From assembly GCA_041397845.1 (NCBI GenBank), contig JAWKVW010000006.1, forward strand, positions 124,001 through 188,000: a stretch of DNA of 64,000 bases, written 5' to 3'. Positions 36,862-45,501 of this stretch are shown in pieces (the first letter of the stretch is position 1; every line of letters starts with the position of its first letter). The notes below the pieces were generated by a model. The model ran no database searches. It was given only the letters and a program-made list of their open reading frames with translations, and was not told the origin of the DNA. Position numbers and translations under genes: made by a program. Origin of the DNA: JAKPQE01 sp041397845. GTDB taxonomy: Bacteria > Pseudomonadota > Alphaproteobacteria > Rhizobiales > JAKPQE01.

Positions 36862-37388
36862 GGGGAGTTCCTCGTGCGGTCGATTATTGGAGACGGTTAC
36901 CAGCAACAATCTTCTTCATTTGGCTGCGGGCAACCTCGACAAAGGTCGGAAAACCGACAGGTCCCAGGGAATTGAAAGAGCAGGTTACAGGTTTTTTCGC
37001 ACCGCAAGCAAGCAAAACCAACCGGTCAAATCGCCTTTCCAATCCGGCAACCCCATGAAAATGCGAGCGTTTATCGAAGGCGGCAGCGCGGCCGGCAGCC
37101 GACTAAATTGTCGCGGCGGCAAAACGGCGCCAACCGTCCGGACCGGAAAATGTCAGGGGCGCATGTCGCGACGCAAACCGTCGCAGGCGTCATCAGTGCG
37201 CCCGCGGCCGGCCGGCGAGAGGGACAGGCAAGAGGGCGGGCCGCTTTCCTCACGATGTCCGGCCGACCTCGACGACGGCAGCAGACATGGCAACGGCCCG
37301 GCAGACACCGGCCGCCGGGCCGCAGACAATCTCTCGTATCCGGAAACATCCAGCCGCCGGCAGGTGACCGGTGGCAGCGCCTTTCCGC
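36862..37388. other. Intergenic region upstream of pckG (527 bp)
   Basis: Holds the pckG leader and promoter region on minus, which includes the hairpin GTCGGTTTTCCGAC near 36939-36952, and an 11-base-loop inverted repeat CGGCCCGGC/GCCGGGCCG (37294-37322) without a T run, which may end the small secreted-protein gene. No gene recognised. Confidence 0.5.
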
Positions 37389-37740
37389 CTATTTGCCGAA
37401 TTTGGCGATGAAGTCGTTGTATTCCGCCGCCCAGGGGCCGCGCGGGTCGCAGACCTTGTCCCAGTTCTGCGCCTCGAGCGAGGCTTCGGTCTCGATGTAG
37501 AGCTGGTCGGCAGCGTCATCGGAGAGATGCATCTTTGGCGATGGCCTCGTCCATGGCGGTGCCGATGGCGTCGGCCTGCTCGTCGGTCATCTCGAAATTG
37601 CAGGCATCAGCAGAGATGGCAACCTTGTAGAGGGAAACGAGGGTGTCGCGATCATCGGCACGGGCGGTGCCGGGGATGGCGAGCGCGACGATAGCGCCGA
37701 CGGCGAACGCCGCGGCGGCGAACATGCGACCGGTGCACAT
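37389..37740 (-). pseudogene. Small secreted protein, one frameshift
   Basis: Reading starts at ATG 37740 with a signal peptide (MCTGRMFAAAAFAVGAIVALA, cleavage near ARADD). The mature part DTLVSLYKVAISADACNFEM continues to EAIAK, then hits an early stop at 37516. In the next frame, from an overlapping ATG, the sequence goes on MHLSDDAADQLYIETEASLEA and ends KFGK at 37389. Removing one A from the AAA near 37534-37536 joins both into a 116-residue periplasmic protein with two cysteines (DACNFE, DKVCDPR) that could pair. No function recognised. If the frameshift is real, only a 74-residue product is made. Confidence 0.65.
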
Positions 37741-37843
37741 GCGCTGGAGTCTCCTGAGGAGCCGCCCTCTTGGCGGCAGCGATCGATATATGTCAAACGC
37801 CGGATTTCGGCGAGCGAAATAATGGGCGTCGGCCGGTTGCCGG

Positions 37844-40800
37844 TCAGCGGCCAAGAAGGCCCTGCAACAGGTCGATCGCGTCCTCGTTGATCGGCACGTC
37901 GGGGACCGGCGCGCTGCGCGAGGGCTTTGCAGTGTTGGCGGCCGGCGCAGTCGCCTTCTTCTTCTGCAGGCTCTTTTGCAGGTTGTTGCCGAGCGCCCTG
38001 GCGGCGGCATCGAGCGCCTTCTTCTCGTCGATCTTGCCGTTTTCGCGGACAAGGCCCTCCAGGTCGAGGCCGGTGCCGCCGGAGGTCTTGTCGATGAGGG
38101 TGCGGACCGCTTCCTCGGTCTTCTGGCCGGCGAACAGGCCGCCGCCGAGATCGCGAAGCTGCTTGAAGGCGGCTTCGGGGTTTTCCAGAATGCCGGCAAT
38201 ATCGGGATAGAAGCGCGGATTGCTCCAGGGCCCCTCGATGACGACGGGCACCTTCATGCCCTGCAGGTCCTCGCGGCCGCCCTGCCCCTTCAGCGAGGTG
38301 ACCAGCATCGGCTCGACGCGATAGGACAGGGTCTGGGCCGGCAGGTCGACGGTGCCGGCGCCGGTCAGGCGGACGAGCGGGCCGATGAGGCGCAAATCGT
38401 CGTTGCGGGCGATGCCCTTGGCGATGACGTAGTTCGCGGTCAGGCTGGCGAAGTCGGTCTTTTCGGTCTTGTTCTCCTGCCAGCCGAGCAGCACCTCGGT
38501 GGTGACGCCGCGGATGAGCCTTGCGATATTGATGCCGCGCACGGCGCCGTCGTTGAAGGCGAAGGCCGCCTTGCCGGCAAGGCCGGAGACGAGGGCGCGC
38601 TGGCTGGCGCCGGCCGTCGTCACGTCGAAGGAGATGGCGCCCGTACCCTCGATGCGCTCGAAGCCGGCGGCATCGCGCAGGAACGGGTAGGCATCGAGGC
38701 CGGTCAGGTCGAAGACGGCGGCAACGTTCGGCCGCTCGCGGGTGCCGTCGAGTTCGAGGCGGCCGGTGCCCGAGCCCTTGTAGAGCGACAGGCGGGCGAG
38801 ATTGGCCTTGAGAATGCCGCCGGCAAGGTTCACCTCGAGTGCGCTCTTGCCGATGGTCATCTTGCCGACGAGGATCTTGTCGGCCGAAAGCCGCAGGTCC
38901 GCGTCGACGGCACGAAGGCCGGAGAAATCGATCGGGGCGTTGCTCCAGGCGCCGCCCTTTGCCGGGGCGGGCTGGGCGGCTGCCTTGGCGCCACCTGCCC
39001 CACCAGCGCCTCCGCCCGTCGACTTGCCGCCGGACTTGCCGGCACTGCCGCCGAGCTCGGCGCCGAGATAGGGGTTCACGTCGAGGGTCGCGAGGGCAAG
39101 GCTGCCGGAGACGCGCGGCTTGCCGGAGAACGCCACCTTCACGTCGCCCTTGCCGCTCGAGCCGTCGAGGGCGATTGCGGCGTCGGAAAATGCGACGGCG
39201 GCCGGGCTTGCTTCCAGCACGCCCTCGACCGAGAAAGCACCAAGACCGGCGCCGGCCTCGATCGGCTGGCCGACCCAGGCGAGAAGGTCGCGCAGGGAAC
39301 CGGTCTTCAGGCGGACGCGGCCGGAAAGGGCGGTCTTGTCGCCGGCCGCGACATTGCCGGAAAAGCCGGCCGCGACCCGCTTCGAGGTGACATCGAGGGC
39401 GACGTCGGTCCGGCCCTTGTCGATGAAGGAGCGCGGCGACAGCGTGGCGGCGACATCGAAGCGCTCGCCGCGCCAGGTCAGTGCGCCGGTCGCCTTCACC
39501 GGGGCGGCAAGCGAGACGAAATCGGCGCGCACGGAGATGTTTTCGACAACGTCGGCGGCCGGGTCGCCGCCAACCGCATCCTTCAGGCCAAGGCCGGCGA
39601 CGCGGCCGCCATCAAGGCCGAGGGTTCCCTTGCCGTCGAGGGTTTCGGCGAGGGCGGCGCGGGTCGCGCCGCGCGCGGCAAAGCTCATCGTCAGGCTGGC
39701 ATTGCCGCTTGCCGGCAGCGGCCGGGCGGCAAGGCGGCCGATTTCCTCCAGGTCAAGCCCGGCAAGGGCGACATCGCCGGAAAAGGCCGGAACCCTGGCC
39801 CGGGCATCGGCGACGAGGTGACCGCGAAGGCTGCCGCCAAGAGCTGCCGCCTCGAACAGCGAGGCCGACAGGCGACGGTCGATGAGCTCAACGCCGAGGC
39901 CGACATTGCGGGCCTCGCTGCCGGCGACCACCAGTTCGCCGACATCGAGCTCGACGGCGGCATCGACCGCGTCGAGGCCGGACAGGTCGATCGGCGCATC
40001 GCTGCCACCGGCACTCTTCGCCGAACCCGCGCTCTTTTTCGTCGTCGCGGCTGGTGCGCCTCCGGCGGCGGGTTTCGACGCGGTCCCGCCGAGGCTTTGC
40101 AGCCTGTCGAGGTCGAGCCGGTCGACGACGAGCCGGGCGTCGATGCGTGGCTTGCCGCCAAAGAGGTTGAGGCTGGCGTCGCCGGTCAGCGTCGAGCCGG
40201 CGATGGCCGCCTTGAAGCCTTCGGCGGCGACCGCCTTCGATCCGGCAAAGAGACGGGTCTCGAGGCTTGCAGCACCGAGGCCGCGCGGCGCATCAGCAAT
40301 GCCGAGCCAGTCGAACACGGCATCGAGCGAGGCGGCGGTGAAAGAAACATCGCCCTCGAAGGCGGTCGGCGCGGTCGGTGCGACCTTGCCCCTGGCGTCG
40401 AGCTTCAGCGGCTCGGCGGCAAGCGACAGGCTGGCCGGCGCGGCGCCACCGGACAGGAGCACGGCCGGGCCTTCGATGGTGGCGCCAAGCTTTGCGGCCA
40501 CGCCCTTGTAGGTCACCGAACCGGTCAGCTCGGCGGTCCCCGACGGCGAGGGCATGCGGGCATCGAGGTCGATTTTCTCGAGGCGCTCCTCGCGGCCGGT
40601 GCGGGCGTCGCGATAGACGAGGGTGCCGTTCTCGATGGCGGCGCGGCCGAGCCAGAGCGCGGATGGATCAAAGCCGCCGCCGGCTGCCGGCGCCTCTGCG
40701 CCGGGAGCAGACAGGGCCCGGCGTCGCTGCCTCAGCGGGAGCCGGGGCAGCGGCGGAAGCTGGTTTGGCGAAATCCCAGTTCGGCCGGCCCTCGGCGTCG

Positions 40801-41144
40801 ACCTCGAGGACGATGACCGGATCGACGAGACGCACGCCGGTGACCTCGAGGCGGCCGGAGAGCATCGGCATCAGCGCGACGCCGACATCGAAGGAGGCAA
40901 GGCGGATCATCTCGCCCTCGCCGGCCGGGCCGGAAAGGCTCGCATCGGCGAGCTCGACGGCAACGCGCGGGAAGATCGAGAAGCTTGCCGGGCCTTTCAG
41001 CTCGAGGCGGCGGCCCGTCGCCTCGGCGACCGCGTCGGCGACCCTGGCCTTGACGAAGCCGGTCTCGACAAAGGCCGGCGCGACGAAGAGCAAACCCGCG
41101 ACAACCGCAAGGAACGCCGCAACGGCGATGGCAATTCGCTTCAT
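37844..41144 (-). pseudogene. asmA: AsmA family protein, one frameshift in a linker
   Basis: About 1,100 residues. It begins MKRIAIAVAAFLAVVAGLLF (one N-terminal membrane helix) and the AsmA N-terminal pattern RRLELKGPASFSIFPRVAVELADASL and IVLEVDAEGRPNWDFAKP. The frame changes near 40710-40720 in a Pro/Ala linker; the other frame then runs unbroken to 37844 with repeated beta-rich blocks and the AsmA C-terminal region (GTGAISFDVTTAGASQRALV, GINIARLIRG, TLSYRVEPMLV). AsmA-like proteins are long beta-groove bridges thought to carry phospholipid between inner and outer membranes. The shift is +1 or -2; the main part may still be made from an internal start such as ATG 40555. Confidence 0.85.
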
Positions 41145-41255
41145 CGATCGGTCCTTCCCTTGGCCGGCGCAAGGCCGAACGCCAGCGTCACGCGGCCGAA
41201 TCGCTCGCGTTTCGGGCCCATGCGCCGGGCATGGTGTCCGAAGCGGGCGGCAGGC

Positions 41256-41576
41256 TCAACCTGCAAGGCGAAACGCGACGATCAGCCCGGGCAGCGCGAG
41301 CACAGCAGTCGCCGCCAGCCAGACGGCGAAGGCGGCGCCATCGGTCCCGGCGCGGCCGGTCGCCCGCTCGAACAGCGCGGCCGGCACACCGGCAAGCATG
41401 ATGGTCGCCGTTGACAGCAACAATGAGGCAAGGAGGAAGAGAACCTGCGGCGAGCCGATGAAGAAGGCCGGCGCCATGACGAGCACGATGCCGATCGCCT
41501 GCGGCAGCAGCGGCGAGAAGATGCCGTTGACGATGGCGAGGGCAACTATGGCGAAAATGAAGGCTTCGCGGGGCAT
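41256..41576 (-). CDS. Small hydrophobic membrane protein
   Basis: 106 residues, about four hydrophobic segments (7-25, 27-42, 44-66, 84-105) and few charges. No family recognised. It follows the next small membrane gene by 12 bp in the same direction, so the two probably form an operon and may act together. Confidence 0.6.
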   Translation of the reverse strand: MPREAFIFAIVALAIVNGIFSPLLPQAIGIVLVMAPAFFIGSPQVLFLLASLLLSTATIMLAGVPAALFERATGRAGTDGAAFAVWLAATAVLALPGLIVAFRLAG

Positions 41577-41588
41577 GGCGTCGTCTCC

Positions 41589-41900
41589 TCAGCCGGCCGC
41601 GATCGTCGGGGCAAGGCCGGCCGAGGCAAGGCCGGCAAGAAAGACGAAGCGGGCGAGAAGCACCCAGAGCGCGGCAAAGAGCACGACAAGGCGCGGTGGC
41701 ACGGCGCGCGGCGTCAGCGGGGCAACGAGCGCCAGAACCGGGTCGGTCAGGCGGACGAAAGCGCGGTTGATGTAGTTCGGCGCGTCCGGCGGAAAGAAGA
41801 ACGAGAGCAGCAGGCGGGCGATGAGCGAATACATCAGCGCTGCCAGCAGATAGTTCGGCAGGTGGAAATACCAGCCGGAAAGGAAGGGATTGTCGCCCAA
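41589..41900 (-). CDS. YggT-like small membrane protein
   Basis: 103 residues with two hydrophobic regions (about 16-35 and 70-95) separated by NRAFVRLTDPVLALVAPLTP, which resembles the YggT family pattern (a RLTDPxLxPxRxxLP-type turn between helices). YggT proteins are linked to osmotic stress or cell-division loci but lack a firm biochemical role. Operon with the small membrane gene downstream (12 bp). YggT assignment is tentative. Confidence 0.55.
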   Translation of the reverse strand: MGDNPFLSGWYFHLPNYLLAALMYSLIARLLLSFFFPPDAPNYINRAFVRLTDPVLALVAPLTPRAVPPRLVVLFAALWVLLARFVFLAGLASAGLAPTIAAG

Positions 41901-41997
41901 GGGCCGCCTCTCCGTTTCAGGCCAAAAGCCCGCCTGTGAATGGCGACGGCGGGACGCCGATGCGCCCCGCCGTTTGCCGTCCCGTGCCGTGCGGCTC

Positions 41998-43962
41998 TCA
42001 GGCCGTCTTTTCCTTCATCACGACGCCGCCGCTCGGCCGGCGGACCTCGTCGATGAAATCCTGCATCTCCTTCGACGGCGCCGGGGTGACCAGGCTGACG
42101 AGGATCATGACGATGAAGCCGACCGGCAGGCCGAAGAGCGCGGCGGAGATGTTGTTGACGCCGCCCCACTTGGCGATCGACTGGGCGTATTTGTCGAAGG
42201 CGGCGCTCGCGGCGGCCCGGGCGGTCTCGTCGCCGGCAGCGGCGACGGCCGCCTTCAGCGTTGCGAACTGCTCGGTCGCAAGACCCCACATCTCGACGAA
42301 GGCCGGGGCGTAGTAGCGGGTGGCGATCAGGTAGTAGGCGGTGACGGCGAAGCCGGCGACGATGCCGGCAATGGCGCCGGCGGTCGTCGTGCGCTTCCAC
42401 CAGACGCCGAGCACAAGCGCCGGGAAATTGCCGGCGGCGGCGAGCGAGAAGGCCCAGGCGACCATCGAGAGGATGTCGGCCGGCCGGGTCGAGGCGACCC
42501 AGGCGGCAAAGACCGCGACAACGACGAGCAGGACGCGGGCGACGACGAGACGGCGGCCGGTCGGCGCGTTCGGGTCGACCATCTTGTAGTAGATGTCGTG
42601 GCTGAGGGCGTTGGCGATCGCCAGCAGCAGGCCGTCGGCGGTCGACAGCGAGGCGGCAAGGCCACCGGCGGCGACGAGGCCGGCAATGACATAGGGCAGG
42701 CCGGCGATCTCCGGGGTCGAGATGACGATCACGTCATTGTTGATCGACAGGTCGGGGAAGCGCAGCAGGCCGGTGTTGCCCTCGACACCGGCGCAGGCGG
42801 CGCGGACCGCCTCGACGGCATCGGCATTGACGCCGCAGACCTTGACGAGGCCGAGCTGGCCGTAGGTGTAGATCCACTGCGGCAGGGCATCGAGGCTGGC
42901 GCCGATGACGTTCTGGTAGACCTCGAGCTTGGCGAAGGCGGCATAGGCCGGCGCGGTGAAATAGAGCAGGAAGATGAACAGCAGCGACCAGGCGACGGAC
43001 TTCCTCGCCTCGCGCACGGACGGCGTCGTGAAATAGCGCATCAGGATATGCGGCAGCGACGCGGTGCCGATCATCAGGCAGAGGATGAGGCCGAAGAAGT
43101 TCAGCGGATTGTAGGTCGTGAACGGCTCGATGTGCGATTTCAGCTTCTCGCCGGTGGCAAGGCCGCTCGCCAGCATCTGCTGCTCGAGGCCGGCGATGTC
43201 CTGGAGGGCGTGGCCGTACATGAGCTGGGGCACGGGCACGCCGTATTTCTTGGCCGACAGCCAGATCACCGGGATGAGGTAGGCAACGATGAGCACGATG
43301 TACTGGGCGACCTGGGTCCAGGTGACGGCGCGCATGCCGCCGAGCATCGAGCAAAGGAGGATGCCGAGCAGGCCGACGAAGACGGCGATCTCGAAGGAAA
43401 TGCCGATGAAGCGCGAGGCGATGATGCCGGTCGCGTAGATCTGCGCCACCACATAGGTGAAGGAGCAGCAGAACAGCACGATGATGCCGAGCAGGCGGGC
43501 GAAATTGCCGCCATAGCGGGCAGCGAGGAAGTCGGGCACGGTATAGGCGCCGAACTTGCGCAGATATGGCGCGACGAGCACCGCGACGAGGACATAGCCG
43601 CCGGTCCAGCCCAGAACGAAGGCAAGGCCGTCATAGCCGAGGGCATAGAGCGTGCCGGCCATGCCGACAAAAGAGGCACCGGACATCCAGTCGGCGCCGG
43701 TCGCCATGCCATTGTAAAAAGCAGGTACCCGTCGGCCGGCGACATAGTACTCGCTGACCTGCATGGTGCGCGAGAGAATGCCGATGCCGGCATAGACGGC
43801 GATCGTGAAGAAGACGAACAGATAGCCGATGATCCGGTTCGGCAGGCCAAGCTGTTCGAGAATCGCCAGAAGAACGACAAAGGCGGCAAAGCCGCCGGTG
43901 TAGAGGCCATAGACCTTGCCGAGATTGGCGGTGAAGTCGGAACCGTCGTGCCGCGATGCCAT
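41998..43962 (-). CDS. Sodium:solute symporter, acetate permease type (ActP-like, VC_2705 subfamily)
   Basis: 654 residues, about 13 transmembrane segments. SSS-family signatures: VSEYYVAGRRVPAFYNGMATGADWMSGASFVG, LARYGGN-type DFLAARYGGNFARLLG, and GGLAASLSTADGLLLAIANALSHDIYY, where the Na+-site Ser residues lie. An extra loop near 370-400 carries two cysteines. It is paired with the DUF4212 small subunit (12 bp upstream), the arrangement of the VC_2705-type symporters associated with acetate, pyruvate or other short-chain acid uptake. A divergent CrbR/ErdR-like regulator supports acetate. Confidence 0.88.
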   Translation of the reverse strand: MASRHDGSDFTANLGKVYGLYTGGFAAFVVLLAILEQLGLPNRIIGYLFVFFTIAVYAGIGILSRTMQVSEYYVAGRRVPAFYNGMATGADWMSGASFVGMAGTLYALGYDGLAFVLGWTGGYVLVAVLVAPYLRKFGAYTVPDFLAARYGGNFARLLGIIVLFCCSFTYVVAQIYATGIIASRFIGISFEIAVFVGLLGILLCSMLGGMRAVTWTQVAQYIVLIVAYLIPVIWLSAKKYGVPVPQLMYGHALQDIAGLEQQMLASGLATGEKLKSHIEPFTTYNPLNFFGLILCLMIGTASLPHILMRYFTTPSVREARKSVAWSLLFIFLLYFTAPAYAAFAKLEVYQNVIGASLDALPQWIYTYGQLGLVKVCGVNADAVEAVRAACAGVEGNTGLLRFPDLSINNDVIVISTPEIAGLPYVIAGLVAAGGLAASLSTADGLLLAIANALSHDIYYKMVDPNAPTGRRLVVARVLLVVVAVFAAWVASTRPADILSMVAWAFSLAAAGNFPALVLGVWWKRTTTAGAIAGIVAGFAVTAYYLIATRYYAPAFVEMWGLATEQFATLKAAVAAAGDETARAAASAAFDKYAQSIAKWGGVNNISAALFGLPVGFIVMILVSLVTPAPSKEMQDFIDEVRRPSGGVVMKEKTA

Positions 43963-43974
43963 GAACGCCTCTCC

Positions 43975-44229
43975 TCAGTCTTCGGCGACGCCGTGGTCGC
44001 GGTCGATGGCGTCCTGGCGGCCGGCGAACCAGAACAGCATCACCACGAAGACGATCAGGGACCCCTGGGCGGCCATGTAGAAGCCCAGCGGGAAACCGAA
44101 AATCACGATCGCGTTCAAGGCTTTGACGAAGAAATGGATGAAGAAGCTGAAGACCGCCCAGATCACCAGCATGGTGATCATGAGGTTGCGGGTCTTGCCC
44201 CACCAGGCAACTTCCCGGTCACTCGCCAT
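43975..44229 (-). CDS. DUF4212 symporter small subunit
   Basis: 84 residues with two membrane helices (about 15-36 and 48-68) and the family motif WAVFSFFIHFFVKALN followed by FGFPLGFYMAAQGSLIVFVV. This family is found almost only just upstream of VC_2705-type symporters and is taken to be an accessory subunit. ATG 44229 has AGGGAGGGA upstream. It overlaps no gene and is 12 bp from the symporter. Confidence 0.88.
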   Translation of the reverse strand: MASDREVAWWGKTRNLMITMLVIWAVFSFFIHFFVKALNAIVIFGFPLGFYMAAQGSLIVFVVMLFWFAGRQDAIDRDHGVAED

Positions 44230-44379
44230 ATGCAGTCCCTCCCTTGGGCGCCGGCCGTCTTCGCCGCCGGTCGCCGGGCACCGCGTGCGGTGCCCCTCGT
44301 CGCTGTCGCCTGCCGGGGTGGTGTCCTGTTCGCCGCCCCGCCCCGGCCGCAGCGCGAACCCTAGCATCAAACGATGGCT

Positions 44380-44395
44380 TGGCAACATCGTTGCC
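44380..44395. promoter_or_regulatory. Palindromic, sigma-54-like element in the symporter/regulator gap
   Basis: TGGCAACATCGTTGCC matches the sigma-54 spacing (GG, 10 bases, GC), and because GGCAAC-ATC-GTTGCC is an inverted repeat the match works on both strands. It lies 150 bp upstream of the DUF4212-symporter genes and about 310 bp upstream of the response regulator. It could instead be the operator of that regulator. The whole gap (44230-44706, 477 bp) is AT-richer than its surroundings from 44450 on and has a TGACGTCA palindrome at 44459-44466. Confidence 0.4.
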
Positions 44396-44706
44396 GGCGC
44401 GCCCGATCCGGCCGGACGCAGGATGCTCTTCGCTATGCTGCGCTGCAGCAGACAAGACTGACGTCATATTCGAGGTATTTTTCGTCACAGAAACGAATGC
44501 TTCCGCTTTACATTGCGATCTTCTTTGTACCGAAATCCAGACACAAGCAGTTTCCGGACACGAGGAATGCCGCCGGCGAAAAAACAAATTTCGATTTTCC
44601 GACAATTCGTCAAAGGACTTGCGCGGCGTGCGCGGTCTGACAATAATTCAGAAAAGGCTGCGTGAGCCACAGGGCATCACTATTCGCACCGGGGGGTCGG
44701 ATAGTC

Positions 44707-45426
44707 ATGGCTCATGCCGAAATAATGTGCGGGAAAGGGATGAACGTGCCGGGTGAGTCTGGGTCTGCCTACCGTTTTGTCATTGCCGACGACCATCCGC
44801 TGTTCCGTGGTGCGCTGCGGCAAACGCTGGAAGGCATGTTCGAGGGTGTGGAAATCCTCGAGGCCGGGGCGCTCGACGAGGTTTCGGGCAAGCTCGAGCG
44901 CGACGCCAATGTCGACCTCGTCCTGCTCGACCTGTCGATGCCGGGCGTTCGCGGCTTTTCCGGCCTGATGTTCCTGCGGGCGCAATATCCGTCCGTCCCG
45001 GTCATCGTCGTCTCGGCGACGGAAGACCCGGCGGCGATCCGGCGCTGCATGGAGTTCGGCGCCTCGGGCTTCATTCCGAAGTCGCTCGGCATCGAGGCGA
45101 TCCGCACGGCGATCTCGGCGGTGCTGGCCGGCGGCGTGTGGACGCCGCCCGATGTCGACCTCGGCGCCAGCGAGGATGACGAGCTGACGGCGCTCGTCGG
45201 TCGCCTGTCGACACTGACGCCGCAGCAGGTGCGGGTGCTGATGATGCTGTCGGAAGGCCTGCTCAACAAGCAGATCGCCTATGAGCTCGGCGTCTCGGAG
45301 GCAACCGTCAAGGCGCATGTCTCGGCGATCCTGCAGAAACTCAGCGTCGAGAGCCGCACCCAGGCGGTGATCGCGGCGAGCCGCATCGAGGCTGGCCAGT
45401 GGCAGGCAGTGTTGCCGGACGCCTGA
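44707..45426 (+). CDS. NarL/LuxR-family response regulator, CrbR/ErdR-like
   Basis: About 239 residues from ATG 44707 (ATG 44740, preceded closely by GGGAAAGGG, is an alternative). Receiver domain: ADDHPLFR acidic pocket, phospho-Asp in VLLDLSMPG, VVSATED, and the Lys in GFIPKSLG. Helix-turn-helix: LTPQQVRVLMMLSEGLLNKQIAYELGVSEATVKAHVSAILQKL. Divergent from a DUF4212-ActP pair, as for regulators of the CrbSR/MxtR-ErdR systems that switch on acetate use in gammaproteobacteria. No histidine kinase is nearby, so the partner must be elsewhere. Function is inferred from family and position. Confidence 0.85.
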   Translation: MAHAEIMCGKGMNVPGESGSAYRFVIADDHPLFRGALRQTLEGMFEGVEILEAGALDEVSGKLERDANVDLVLLDLSMPGVRGFSGLMFLRAQYPSVPVIVVSATEDPAAIRRCMEFGASGFIPKSLGIEAIRTAISAVLAGGVWTPPDVDLGASEDDELTALVGRLSTLTPQQVRVLMMLSEGLLNKQIAYELGVSEATVKAHVSAILQKLSVESRTQAVIAASRIEAGQWQAVLPDA

Positions 45427-45453
45427 GCCTCGCGCAGCGGCAAAATTCCTGAG

Positions 45454-45481
45454 AAAGCCGGTGGTTTCCGCCGGCTTTTTT
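45454..45481. terminator. Bidirectional terminator between the regulator and pbpC
   Basis: AAAGCCGGTGG, loop TTT, CCGCCGGCTTT (11-bp stem with one G-U pair) then TTT on plus. It lies 28 bases past the regulator stop and 21 bases from the pbpC stop, so it can end both convergent transcripts. Confidence 0.88.
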
Positions 45482-45501
45482 CGTTGCCGTTCCCTTTCTG
45501 G

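Noticed and set aside
37976..40816. A 946-codon plus-strand frame
   Set aside because: Antisense shadow of the AsmA-family gene.
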